This document shows, piece after piece, positions 1 through 6,688 of a DNA stretch of 17,955 nucleotides. Where the stretch lies: positions 10,489-28,443 of the forward strand of contig DIEP01000059.1 in the NCBI GenBank assembly GCA_002418685.1, written 5' to 3'. The translations under genes were made by a program, and so were the position numbers. The stretch's first letter is position 1, and each line of letters opens with the position of its first letter. Source of the DNA: Ignavibacteria bacterium UBA5771. Its GTDB lineage: Bacteria; Bacteroidota; Ignavibacteria; Kapaibacteriales; UBA2268. The notes below the pieces were generated by a model, which worked only from the letters and a program-made list of their open reading frames with translations, was not told where the DNA came from and made no database searches.

Positions 1-122
1 CGCGTCTTTGATGGAACTAATTCCTTCATTTGAACATCTGATATATGCGAAGTTTCCGCAAACGAAAGACTTGCAGATGCAATAAATACAAGAAAATTGA
101 TGATTAGTGATATTCTTTTCAT
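1..122 (-). CDS. Secreted protein, N-terminal fragment (runs off left edge)
   Basis: The minus strand is open from an ATG at 122 to the window edge, giving 40 codons. The protein begins with Met-Lys-Arg, then a hydrophobic stretch of about 15 residues (ISLIINFLVFIASAS), and ends the leader with LSFAET. This is a textbook Sec signal peptide with a probable cleavage after the Ala of S-F-A. The mature part visible (about 17 residues) is too short to assign a family, so the function is unknown. It is divergent from the histidine kinase at 518, with a 395-bp spacer between them. It was recognised by translation of the edge sequence, and the start is supported only by the signal-peptide pattern. 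Confidence 0.7.
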   Translation of the reverse strand, partial: MKRISLIINFLVFIASASLSFAETSHISDVQMKELVPSKT

Positions 123-346
123 AGAATTTAATTTTTTGTGAAAATTAAAAAGTTAAAATTAGCAAAATAATAGGAATCAGTTTTATTATAATTTGATTAT
201 TCAGTATAATTAGCAAAACATATTTTGCTTAAATTTGTATTATTTTTAAATTTATTAGGGAAATGAGGCTGTCTCAAAACGATTGATATTTTGTCATTCA
301 GTTCTTTCATTGTTATTAAGAAATAGTGAGAATCGTCATTAAGGTA

Positions 347-368
347 GCACAGGCGTCCTCGTTTGTGC
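347..368 (+). repeat. Tight hairpin (REP-like palindrome)
   Basis: GCACAGGCG (347-355) pairs with CGTTTGTGC (360-368) around a four-base TCCT loop, giving a nine-pair stem with no mismatch if two G-U wobbles are allowed. The wobbles pair only in plus-strand RNA; on the minus strand they would be A-C mismatches. This suggests a structure kept at the RNA level or an ageing REP-type palindrome. There is no U-tract after it, so it is not an obvious terminator. Confidence 0.55.
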
Positions 369-390
369 AGAATTGTATTGTATATTCTTG

Positions 391-408
391 CCACGGTTTT
401 AATCGTGG
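391..408 (+). repeat. Second short hairpin in the kinase leader
   Basis: CCACGGTT pairs with AATCGTGG around a TT loop: eight pairs, one of them a G-U wobble in the plus-strand RNA. It lies 22 bp after the first hairpin, so the two form a paired stem-loop unit typical of intergenic REP/BIME-like elements. It could equally be part of the 5' leader of the downstream kinase mRNA. Confidence 0.5.
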
Positions 409-517
409 GAAAGTGGATGTAATGATCAATTTATTATAATGATTTCAATCATTTATAAAAACCGTTTGAAAATGACAATTTACATTGTTTTAACTTTTTA
501 AGATAGTCCTTGCGATT

Positions 518-2794
518 ATGAGAAATAATATATCAAAAAGATTGCAATTGCTTTTATGTTCGATGCTGATGTTATTAGCAGTTAATTCCCTTTTTGCTGA
601 TAATAAATATCCATTGAAACTTGAAATTGCGCAATCTCACACGGGTGGCATATTGCTTTTTGATTCGATTGCTAATATTTCTTATTTTATAAAGCCAAAT
701 TGGGAAAGTTCGCTGGATGTAATTACATGTTGGCATGGCGTGGAAAAATCCAATTCTATTGGCAAACCGCTCGGCAACTACCAAATTATCGATGCAAAAA
801 CTGTCGGGCGCAATCTCTTGATTTTATCACACGATTTGGATAAATCTTATTTGCAATTATTCGATAGCACTCTTAATCTTATTTCCATTGGTCAATTCCC
901 CGAAGATTTAACCATCAATCCATCTTCATTGAAATTAAAAAAAGAAAATGATTCGGTTCTTTATATTTTAAATAATGAGAATTTATATAAAATCAGCATT
1001 CTTAATAACTTTTTTAATATTATGAAAATTGTAGATAAAATTGCCGATTTTGAAGTCGTTCGCAAAAATAATATAGATTACCTTGCAGTTCTTGAGAATC
1101 ATAATAATTCGGGTATTCTTATAATATTGGATAAATTCCTCCATGAGCAAGTCAGTGCGAGAATCAATATAGGTTCGATTAATGAAATGCAACAGGTTGG
1201 GAGCTATCTTTGCATAAAAAGCTCATTTGAGAATTCAAACTCAACTCTGGTAAATATTTTTGATTTGCAAAGCAATAAGCTGCTTCAATCAAAATACTTC
1301 GAATCAGATATTAACAATATTGATTTTGCTATGGAAAAAACAAATTTAGAAATATTTTGGATCAGTAAAAATGCTGATCAATATCTTTTAAATACTACAA
1401 AATATCAGAAGCCTGAAAATAAATTCATTTATGAGCAAACAAAATTGCCTCCCCAAATATATGAACCGCAGAAGCTAATATCGGATGGCAATGAAGTATT
1501 TATTTGCTTTCGCAATGCAATTCTAATGGTTGATACAAAAAGCAATATTAGACTTTTCGATTTTATTGAATTGGGAAATAAGTTCGGTGAGATTTTTTCC
1601 ATACAGAGATTTGAAAAGTATATTATCATATCCTCAAAATATTATACAGAAATTTATCTTGTTAATAATAATCCTCTTTGGTGGTTAAATCGTTTTGCAA
1701 GCACTTTATGGATTTATATTGTTCCAATATTGCTGTTTTTCATTGCATATATATTTATGCGATTATACTTGAAGGAAAGGCGACTATTCAAAGAGTTCAT
1801 AGATTTCCCAAGCATTGGTGCAATTTTTATTATCAATCACAAAAGTGAATTAACTATTGCAAACCAAAACGCGAAAGATCTACTTTCTCTCGATCCATCC
1901 ATTCAATTTGGCAAACCATTCGAATCATACAGAACAGCAGATTTTGCGGATCCGATATTTGCTTTTTATAAGCATTTTGATGAATTGAAAGAAAATCTTT
2001 CCCAGAGAATATCATTGCAGAAACCCGAAGGAACATTCGAATATATTTTCAATATTTCTCCTGAATGGTCGATTACAGGCAAATACAAAGGGGCGATAAT
2101 GATTGCGTTCAATATCACTGAAGAAATTGAGCGGAAACGACTTTCTAATTGGGCGCAACTTGCTCACGATATGCAGACAAATCTTGCTATTATCAAATTG
2201 AACGCCGAACAATTAAAAAATGTAGCTACTTCGGAGAGCACAACTCAAATCAATCGTATTTTCAATCAGGCAATTATTCTTCAAAAACGAGTTCGTGATA
2301 TTGTCACAGTCGGAAGATCATCAAATCTTGAAATAGTCCAGACCAATTCTCAAGAATTGCTAAATGAAGTGGCAATGGAATTCGACGAAAGTTTGTTTCC
2401 CGATGTGGAAATTTCAATTTCATCAGATTTATTTCCAATATATTGCGATAAACCAAAATTAATAAGAGCCTTGCGTAATGCAATTGAAAACGGAATCAAA
2501 GCAATGCCCAATCATAAAGGTAAAATCGAGCTTTCCGCTTATCAAGAAAGCCGATATACTTGCATCCGAATCAAGGATAATGGCAAAGGTATGGATGAAG
2601 AAGTTCGCAAGAAAATGCTTACACCATATTTTACTACATCAAAGGATGGTAGTGGATTTGGAATTGGCACTTTAATTATTCAGGAAGTCGTAGAATTGCA
2701 TTCGGGAAATCTCGAAATCAACACACAAAAAAATGAAGGGACCGAATTAATTGTTAAAATCCCAACCCGCTTGAAAAAGCTTTCTTTAAATTAG
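518..2794 (+). CDS. Orphan sensor histidine kinase with large extracytoplasmic sensor
   Basis: This 758-residue membrane kinase probably senses an extracytoplasmic signal and phosphorylates a response regulator encoded elsewhere. Residues 1-27 form a signal peptide. Residues 28-385 are a beta-strand-rich periplasmic region with propeller-like hydrophobic strands but no named motif I recognise. One membrane helix spans about 395-415. A PAS-like segment covers about 425-535. The phospho-acceptor is in the H-box LAHDMQTNL (His550). The ATPase domain shows an N-box around NAIENGIKAMP (Asn658), a G1 box DNGKG (687-691), an F-box YFTT (704-707) and a glycine-rich G2 GSGFGIG (711-717). The HDMQTNL type resembles NtrB/NtrY-like kinases rather than HELRTPL ones. 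No receiver or regulator gene is adjacent. The start is set by the signal peptide; no clear Shine-Dalgarno is seen. Confidence 0.9.
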   Translation: MRNNISKRLQLLLCSMLMLLAVNSLFADNKYPLKLEIAQSHTGGILLFDSIANISYFIKPNWESSLDVITCWHGVEKSNSIGKPLGNYQIIDAKTVGRNLLILSHDLDKSYLQLFDSTLNLISIGQFPEDLTINPSSLKLKKENDSVLYILNNENLYKISILNNFFNIMKIVDKIADFEVVRKNNIDYLAVLENHNNSGILIILDKFLHEQVSARINIGSINEMQQVGSYLCIKSSFENSNSTLVNIFDLQSNKLLQSKYFESDINNIDFAMEKTNLEIFWISKNADQYLLNTTKYQKPENKFIYEQTKLPPQIYEPQKLISDGNEVFICFRNAILMVDTKSNIRLFDFIELGNKFGEIFSIQRFEKYIIISSKYYTEIYLVNNNPLWWLNRFASTLWIYIVPILLFFIAYIFMRLYLKERRLFKEFIDFPSIGAIFIINHKSELTIANQNAKDLLSLDPSIQFGKPFESYRTADFADPIFAFYKHFDELKENLSQRISLQKPEGTFEYIFNISPEWSITGKYKGAIMIAFNITEEIERKRLSNWAQLAHDMQTNLAIIKLNAEQLKNVATSESTTQINRIFNQAIILQKRVRDIVTVGRSSNLEIVQTNSQELLNEVAMEFDESLFPDVEISISSDLFPIYCDKPKLIRALRNAIENGIKAMPNHKGKIELSAYQESRYTCIRIKDNGKGMDEEVRKKMLTPYFTTSKDGSGFGIGTLIIQEVVELHSGNLEINTQKNEGTELIVKIPTRLKKLSLN

Positions 2795-2869
2795 AATATT
2801 AACCTTGCTGTGAGCTCAAAGAGATTCTCTTTTACGAGAAAAATATCATATTGAGGTTATATTAGAAGT

Positions 2870-2969
2870 GTCGTTTTTGCCATTTCGAGCAAAGCGAAAA
2901 ACCTGCAGGAGATTGATAATCCAAGAATCTCCTAATTCTTAGTTTCATTCAGAATAATCGAAATACGAC
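2870..2969. repeat. REP-like palindromic element between convergent genes
   Basis: The element begins with GTCGTTTTTGCCATTTCGAG and ends with TCGAAATACGAC, so its ends are imperfect inverted repeats (GTCGT...ACGAC, with TTTCGA/TCGAAA inside). In its centre is a perfect eight-pair stem, AGGAGATT (2907-2914) with AATCTCCT (2926-2933), around an 11-base loop. The CATTTCGAGC...AGCGAAAA wording resembles a repeat found dispersed between genes in many bacteria. It sits in the 194-bp gap between the 3' ends of the kinase and rsmE, the usual position for such elements, and could also act as a shared terminator or mRNA end stabiliser. Confidence 0.6.
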
Positions 2970-2988
2970 TTATGAAACAACTTCATTT

Positions 2989-3693
2989 TTACACATTATT
3001 TTCAAACATTGCTGATAGTATTGAAATTGCTTTGATTGCTGCTGTTTCGGTGCGTAATCGTCGATTGCCAAGCTTCCATCGAACTAAATTTTCCATACTT
3101 CCGAAAATTTGCATTTCTTCAGGAGAAAAGCCACCTTCGGGTCCCACAAAAACGATTGAATCACGTCGTATAGTTTCTTTTAAGGGATTATCACCATTTT
3201 CATCGAGGAGGATTAGAGTCAAATTTGGATTTATTTTTGAAAGAAATATTTCCAAAGATTTCTCATATCTAATTTGGGGAAGAATTGATCTATGGGATTG
3301 CTTAATCGCAGAAATTGCTTTATTCTTTATCCTTTCGGGTTGCAAATTGAATTTTTGCGAAAAATCACAATGAATAATAATAATTTCAGCAACACCGAGT
3401 TCAATAGCTTTTTCTATGAGAAATTCTAATCTATCCCTAGTTTGAATTTGGCAAAAAGCAAGAGAAATGTGATTTTCAAGTTCTCCATAATATGGATAAA
3501 ATTCAATTGGAACAAGTATCGGCTCATTATTTTTATAAATAACTTGTGAAAGTGCAATTAGACCCTTTCCATTCGAAATCATGATATTCTCACCATCTTT
3601 CAATCTGAGAACTTTAAGATGCTTTTGTTCGTCTTGTGGTAAAATAATTGAATTGCTTAACTGATCAAAGTCAGAGAAGAATAAACATTCCAT
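2989..3693 (-). CDS. rsmE: 16S rRNA (uracil(1498)-N3)-methyltransferase RsmE
   Basis: RsmE transfers a methyl group from S-adenosylmethionine to N3 of U1498 in 16S rRNA, in the cytoplasm. The 234-residue length matches the family. An N-terminal PUA-like part (about 1-70) is followed by a SPOUT methyltransferase domain. The SPOUT signatures are EKAIELGV (94-101), the KAISAIKQSHRS segment (125-136), VGPEGGFSPEE (183-193), which builds the knotted cofactor loop, and LGNRRLRTETAAI (208-220), which matches the family's LG..ILR.ETA ending. It is transcribed toward the kinase gene and divergently from the HU gene, 154 bp away. No Shine-Dalgarno is visible before the ATG at 3693. Confidence 0.95.
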   Translation of the reverse strand: MECLFFSDFDQLSNSIILPQDEQKHLKVLRLKDGENIMISNGKGLIALSQVIYKNNEPILVPIEFYPYYGELENHISLAFCQIQTRDRLEFLIEKAIELGVAEIIIIHCDFSQKFNLQPERIKNKAISAIKQSHRSILPQIRYEKSLEIFLSKINPNLTLILLDENGDNPLKETIRRDSIVFVGPEGGFSPEEMQIFGSMENLVRWKLGNRRLRTETAAIKAISILSAMFENNV

Positions 3694-3785
3694 AAAAATT
3701 GAAAATTATTTATTGCGAAATTAGTTTATTATAGCAAATAAAAATTTTCTTTATATAATTCTTTATATATTTCAATGATTTTTAG

Positions 3786-3793
3786 TAAATTTG
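3786..3793 (+). promoter_or_regulatory. Candidate -7 box (TAnnTTTG) for the HU operon
   Basis: TAAATTTG matches the TAnnTTTG -7 consensus of Bacteroidota housekeeping promoters and lies 54 bp before the HU start codon. A clean TTTG -33 element at the usual spacing is not present (only TTTA near 3762), and AT-rich DNA yields such matches by chance. Confidence 0.3.
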
Positions 3794-3847
3794 TTTTCTT
3801 TAAAAATTGCAAAATCAAATTTGTTTATAAAATAAAAAGGATTTATA

Positions 3848-4147
3848 ATGACAAAAGCAGAAATAGTTGATGAAATTTCAAAAGAGACTGGCTTGACCAA
3901 GATTGAAACAAAGTCAGTAGTAGACGGAGTATTTGCTACAATCGTAGAAGCAGTTTCTTCGGGAAAACGTATTGAATTGAGAGGTTTCGGTGTATTCAAA
4001 TCGAAAATCCGCAAACCACGTATGGCTCGCAACCCAAAAACAGGCGAAAGCGTTCCTTTAAGTGAGCGTGCAGTTCCTGTTTTCAAACCCTCTCCGGAAT
4101 TCTTGAAAAAAGTGAATCTTAATTTGAATTCTAAAAATGTTAAATAA
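3848..4147 (+). CDS. HU/IHF-family DNA-binding protein
   Basis: This small nucleoid-associated protein bends and compacts DNA as a dimer. The 99 residues show the complete family layout: MTKAEIVDEISKETGLTK helices (1-40), the GFGVFKSK core (47-54), and the DNA-gripping arm RMARNPKTGE (58-67) containing the intercalating Pro of RNP, followed by VPVFKPSPEF (77-85). The extra tail LNLNSKNVK is slightly longer than standard HU. The start is supported by AAGGA seven bases before the ATG. It is the first gene of a plus-strand cluster: the basic small protein starts 16 bp after its stop, and trmH follows. HU and IHF subunits cannot be told apart safely from sequence alone. Confidence 0.93.
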   Translation: MTKAEIVDEISKETGLTKIETKSVVDGVFATIVEAVSSGKRIELRGFGVFKSKIRKPRMARNPKTGESVPLSERAVPVFKPSPEFLKKVNLNLNSKNVK

Positions 4148-4163
4148 AAAGACGGAGTAAATT

Positions 4164-4259
4164 ATGCCTTGTGGAAGAAAGCGAAAACGCCATAAAATGT
4201 CTACTCATAAACGGAAAAAACGTCTGCGAAAGGATCGTCATAAAAAACGCAATCGTTAA
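4164..4259 (+). CDS. 31-residue basic AURKAIP1/COX24-domain (bS22/mS38-like) protein
   Basis: This very short gene has its own Shine-Dalgarno (GACGGAG, 4151-4157) and a clean ATG-TAA frame. The protein starts MPCGRKRKRHKMST and ends RHKKRNR; more than half of its residues are Lys, Arg or His, and there is no acidic patch except one Asp. The KRKRHKM...HKRKKRLRK pattern is what I know from the AURKAIP1/COX24 domain family, whose members include mitochondrial mS38 and mycobacterial bS22 on the small ribosomal subunit near the decoding region. A ribosomal role is therefore inferred from family and composition. It sits between HU and a tRNA methyltransferase, a fitting neighbourhood. Genes of this size are often missed by annotation. 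Confidence 0.8.
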   Translation: MPCGRKRKRHKMSTHKRKKRLRKDRHKKRNR

Positions 4260-4268
4260 TTTGCTTTT

Positions 4269-4889
4269 ATGAATGATAGAAATATCAATAAAGAACTTTT
4301 ACAGTTCAAATCAGAAGAAAGAATTAAAAAAATCAGGGAAGTCATCGAAAGACGGCAACCTGATTTTTCTTTAATTCTTGAAAATATTAATGACCCACAC
4401 AACCTTTCTGCTGTGATTCGCACTTGCGATGCTGTTGGCGTGCATGAAGTAAACTTGCTTTATCATAATGGGCAAAAGATGCCCGAGCTGTCTTTAACGA
4501 GCAGTTCCTCTGCAATAAAATGGATGAATTTTACAATTTTTGACAATGTAAAGAAATGCTCTGATTATGTTCATTCTCAGGGGAAAAGAATTTACACAAC
4601 AAAGCTTGATGCAGATGCAATTTCTGTTTATGATGTTGATTTCACGCAACCAATTACACTTGTTTTTGGAAATGAGCATTCAGGCATCTCGGAAGAATTG
4701 TATCGCTTGGCAGATGGCAATTTTACAATTCCGCAAGTAGGAATGGTGCAAAGTCTGAATATATCAGTTGCTGCAGCAATATCGCTGTATGAAGGGTTCA
4801 GACAGCGATACAGCGCAGGTTATTATCGAGAGCCAAGGTTAAATCCATTAGAAATTGAAAATCTAATGAATGAATGGCTATCTAAATAA
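4269..4889 (+). CDS. trmH: tRNA (guanosine-2'-O-)-methyltransferase TrmH (SpoU family)
   Basis: The predicted activity is 2'-O-methylation of G18 in the D-loop of tRNAs using S-adenosylmethionine. The 206 residues contain the three SpoU/TrmH motifs: motif 1 NDPHNLSAVIRTCDAVGV (41-58, with Asn45 and catalytic-type Arg51), motif 2 LVFGNEHSGIS (131-141) and motif 3 IPQVGMVQSLNISVAAA (154-170, Asn164). RRQPDFSLILENINDPHN is strikingly close to E. coli TrmH, while the C-terminal extension is shorter than in E. coli. It starts nine bases after the small basic gene and has no obvious Shine-Dalgarno, so it probably depends on co-transcription with HU. Another SpoU substrate (rRNA) is possible, but TrmH fits best. 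Confidence 0.9.
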   Translation: MNDRNINKELLQFKSEERIKKIREVIERRQPDFSLILENINDPHNLSAVIRTCDAVGVHEVNLLYHNGQKMPELSLTSSSSAIKWMNFTIFDNVKKCSDYVHSQGKRIYTTKLDADAISVYDVDFTQPITLVFGNEHSGISEELYRLADGNFTIPQVGMVQSLNISVAAAISLYEGFRQRYSAGYYREPRLNPLEIENLMNEWLSK

Positions 4890-4900
4890 AATTTTATTTA
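4883..4900. terminator. AT-only palindrome spanning both convergent stop codons
   Basis: TAAATAAAATTTTATTTA is a perfect 18-bp inverted repeat. It contains the trmH stop (4887-4889) and the complement of the lipoprotein stop (4894-4896), which are mirror images. With no G-C pairs and no loop it is a weak terminator at best; the inverted symmetry is certain, the function is not. Confidence 0.35.
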
Positions 4901-5424
4901 TTTGCTACTTTTAGGGCTTCAAGCAATAGTTCTTCTGACTTCACCGGATATTGTAATTGTAAATCAATACTCTTGGCAAGTGTATCAGTCAGACAATAAA
5001 TGGGATTTGTGTTTTTCAATAACATGATTGTTGGCAACACTTTTATATTTATTTTACTTTGATATGGATGATTATTCGAAATTGAATTCATTACTAATAT
5101 TTGATAATGACTACTTGGGAAATTACACATTTGAAATATTTTTATAATTTCTGCGAATTGTTGATTCGAAGAAGCACATGGACCGCACGATTTTGTGAAA
5201 ATTATAAAAGACTGAGTATTAGAATCCAGTAATGGTTTTATTTCATTGAAAATAGTGGAGTCTGGTTTATAAGTAGCCAATGTGCCGCTTAACCATTCAT
5301 AACCTGGTAAATTAGATAGATCTTGAATCGACATAGGCTGAGCATCGGGTTGAACACTATTATCTTTGCAGGAAGTTGCAAAAAACAATGTAAATAAAAT
5401 TAATCCCAAGATTTCTTTTTTCAT
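4894..5424 (-). CDS. Thioredoxin-fold lipoprotein with CGPC active-site motif
   Basis: The protein has 176 residues. The N-terminus MKKEILGLILFTLFFATSC is a lipoprotein signal with the lipid-bearing Cys at 19, so the mature protein is anchored in an envelope membrane. Residues after the Cys are K-D-N-S, loosely like the charged surface-export signals of some Bacteroidota lipoproteins. The body carries a thioredoxin-like pattern: strand FIIFTKSCGPC (73-83) with the redox pair Cys80/Cys83, then helix SSNQQFAEIIKIF, and the cis-Pro segment VLPTIMLL (129-136, Pro131). A disulfide reductase or TlpA-like role in the periplasm is likely; the partner is unknown. It converges with trmH, four bases between the stops, and diverges from the STAS gene across 120 bp. 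Confidence 0.8.
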   Translation of the reverse strand: MKKEILGLILFTLFFATSCKDNSVQPDAQPMSIQDLSNLPGYEWLSGTLATYKPDSTIFNEIKPLLDSNTQSFIIFTKSCGPCASSNQQFAEIIKIFQMCNFPSSHYQILVMNSISNNHPYQSKINIKVLPTIMLLKNTNPIYCLTDTLAKSIDLQLQYPVKSEELLLEALKVANK

Positions 5425-5517
5425 AATAATCTCACTATATTTGTAAAAAATTTATTTGCAAATTACAAAATATTTTTTTATTTAGAAATAATTCATATAA
5501 TATTTTAACCAATTTAC

Positions 5518-5525
5518 TAATTTTG
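5518..5525 (+). promoter_or_regulatory. Candidate -7 box (TAnnTTTG) for the STAS operon
   Basis: TAATTTTG matches the Bacteroidota -7 consensus and lies 19 bp before the STAS start codon, leaving a short leader with an AAGGA ribosome site at 5536-5540. No convincing TTTG -33 element is found at normal spacing. Confidence 0.35.
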
Positions 5526-5544
5526 TATTTTAACTAAGGAATTT

Positions 5545-5901
5545 ATGGACGCAAATGAAATTATTCAAGTCGAAGAGAAAAGCAATTATACTATTCTACA
5601 CCTTATTGGAAAATTTGTTTCAGAAGAAGAAGCATCTATTTTAAAGACATATCTCGAAAAATATTCTACACAAAAAGGCAGTCGAGTGATTCTCGATTTT
5701 GCTTATGTTCTATATTTCAGTTCCATTTCTCTTGGTATTCTGGCTAAAGAAGATGAGAATTTTAATAAAAATCTCAGTAAACTATTGATTTGCAATGTTC
5801 CAGAAATCTTGCAAAACATTTTTAACCTTACAAAATTGAATATGATTCTAAATATTGTTGGTACCCTTGAAGAAGCTGAAAAAGAGATTACAATGAAATG
5901 A
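5545..5901 (+). CDS. STAS-domain protein (anti-sigma factor antagonist-like)
   Basis: The 118-residue protein is a single STAS domain: strand YTILHLIGKF (15-24), the helix EEEASILKTYLEKY (27-40), strand SRVILDFAYVLYF (46-58), then SSISLGILAK (59-68). This last segment aligns with the D-S-S-G-L-G-V-L loop of SpoIIAA-type antagonists; Ser60 falls on the phosphorylated serine, while the canonical D-S-S-G becomes S-S-I-S. KLLICNVPEILQNIFNLTKL matches the later strand and helix, where family members often read L..V...V...F..T.L. Such proteins usually bind an anti-sigma or switch kinase, but none is encoded nearby, so the partner is unknown. The start is supported by AAGGA. Its stop overlaps the next start by ATGA, showing translational coupling. 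Confidence 0.8.
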   Translation: MDANEIIQVEEKSNYTILHLIGKFVSEEEASILKTYLEKYSTQKGSRVILDFAYVLYFSSISLGILAKEDENFNKNLSKLLICNVPEILQNIFNLTKLNMILNIVGTLEEAEKEITMK

Positions 5902-6152
5902 AATCCCAAAAAATATTTGAAGAATTGAACGAGATTGTGCAATCTTTGGGCTATAAAATCCGCAAAGATACAGGAAATTTTAAAAGCAATAATTGCATTT
6001 TAAAAGAAGAAAAAATAATTATCTTAAACAAATATACGGGTATAGAAGGATATAATGCCACTCTTGCAAAAGCAATCTATGATTCAAATTATGAGGAGAT
6101 TTTTCTTAAACCAGCGATTCGGGAATATATCGAGCAAGTTGTAAATACATAA
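5898..6152 (+). CDS. Conserved small protein coupled to the STAS gene, function unknown
   Basis: The protein has 84 residues, and its start overlaps the STAS stop by four bases (ATGA), so the two are almost certainly made together. It has no signal peptide or membrane helix. Visible parts are an N-terminal helix FEELNEIVQSLGYKIRKDTG, two short strands ILKEEKIIILNKY (34-46) and a C-terminal ending FLKPAIREYIEQ (69-80). The pattern (GY.vR...G.F....C.L.e...iilNK...LkPavRe.ie) resembles an uncharacterised small family I associate with Bacteroidota and relatives; that recognition is tentative. A role as partner or regulator of the STAS protein is inferred from coupling only. Confidence 0.75.
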   Translation: MKSQKIFEELNEIVQSLGYKIRKDTGNFKSNNCILKEEKIIILNKYTGIEGYNATLAKAIYDSNYEEIFLKPAIREYIEQVVNT

Positions 6153-6415
6153 TTTGATTGAATTTGACTGTCTCAATATCAAATAAATTAGATTTCCAAA
6201 TAATTTATAAGCAAGTAGAAGAATTTATTGAAAATTTTCAAAAAAATGCTTGTTTTTTATTATTTATTTATTAAATTATATTTTTAGAAATAGCTCTTTC
6301 CAATTTTGTTTTTGCAAATTATCAAATCGAGAAAATAATACGTATGCACTAGTAATTAAAGCGTTCAGATTGATATTTATTTAGTTTTTTCTTAATAAAT
6401 TTTGGAGTTAATATA

Positions 6416-6649
6416 ATGAAAAGTTCATTACTCTCTTCTGAAAAGACTTCTAGGGTATCACGTAAGTCTTTATTCTATATATATAGAAATGCAGTTCCAA
6501 AATTAGTTTTGCGAGCATTATGTTTTATTTGAACAAGGATGTTAGCAAAGACGCAATATGAGCTACCCGTCATTACAAATGAGAAGGGAGATACAATTTC
6601 TTACTCAATGGCCTATCCCAGATTACATCATCGGATACTCAGTGTTTAA
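6416..6649 (+). pseudogene. Possible decayed small gene with in-frame TGA
   Basis: An ATG at 6416 follows a good GGAG ribosome site (TTTGGAGTTAATATA). The frame runs 38 codons (beginning MKSSLLSSEK), hits TGA at 6530-6532, and continues for another 38 codons to TAA at 6647. The second half contains QYELPVITNEKGDTISYSMAYP, which looks more like real protein than random AT-rich DNA. The frame ends within the propeller-gene direct repeat. I recognise no family; it may be a broken gene, or chance. Confidence 0.25.
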
Positions 6650-6680
6650 AATTATTGTTATCAAATAAATAATTGGGAGG
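6648..6680 (+). repeat. 33-bp direct repeat, upstream copy
   Basis: This copy is identical to 7886-7918. It consists of AAAATTATTGTTATCAAATAA (codons for Lys-Ile-Ile-Val-Ile-Lys and stop in the other copy) followed by ATAATTGGGAGG, the ribosome site of the propeller gene. Here the coding half has no T9SS gene before it, so it reads as the leftover tail of a lost upstream paralogue. Confidence 0.85.
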
Positions 6681-6688
6681 AATAAAAA

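Larger units (their letters stand above)
123..517. other. 395-bp intergenic spacer between divergent genes
   Basis: I see no credible gene here. The spacer is AT-rich apart from a block at about 260-410. That block carries a GAGGCTGTCTCAAAA string (265-279), resembling sequences seen at insertion-element ends, and two compact hairpins at 347-368 and 391-408. A TAAATTTG box (230-237) fits the TAnnTTTG promoter pattern of Bacteroidota, but it lies 280 bp from the kinase start and has no well-placed upstream TTTG, so I do not call it. Confidence 0.6.
6153..6688. other. 536-bp intergenic region with gene remnants
   Basis: The first 260 bp are AT-rich and featureless. From 6416 there is a short start-like frame interrupted by TGA (listed separately). 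The last 41 bp (6648-6688) repeat the end of the downstream propeller gene plus its ribosome site. No RNA gene is recognised. Confidence 0.55.

Noticed and set aside
265..279. GAGGCTGTCTCAAAA, reminiscent of an insertion-sequence terminal repeat
   Set aside because: No matching inverted end, transposase fragment or target duplication is found nearby. A weaker GACTGTCTCAA at about 6165-6175 is too short to pair with it.
197..394. A 65-codon minus-strand frame covering the paired hairpins
   Set aside because: It overlaps palindromic repeat DNA, lacks any recognisable family and reads like a translated repeat.
2972..3373. A 133-codon plus-strand frame
   Set aside because: It is the reverse-strand shadow of rsmE, whose motifs are complete.
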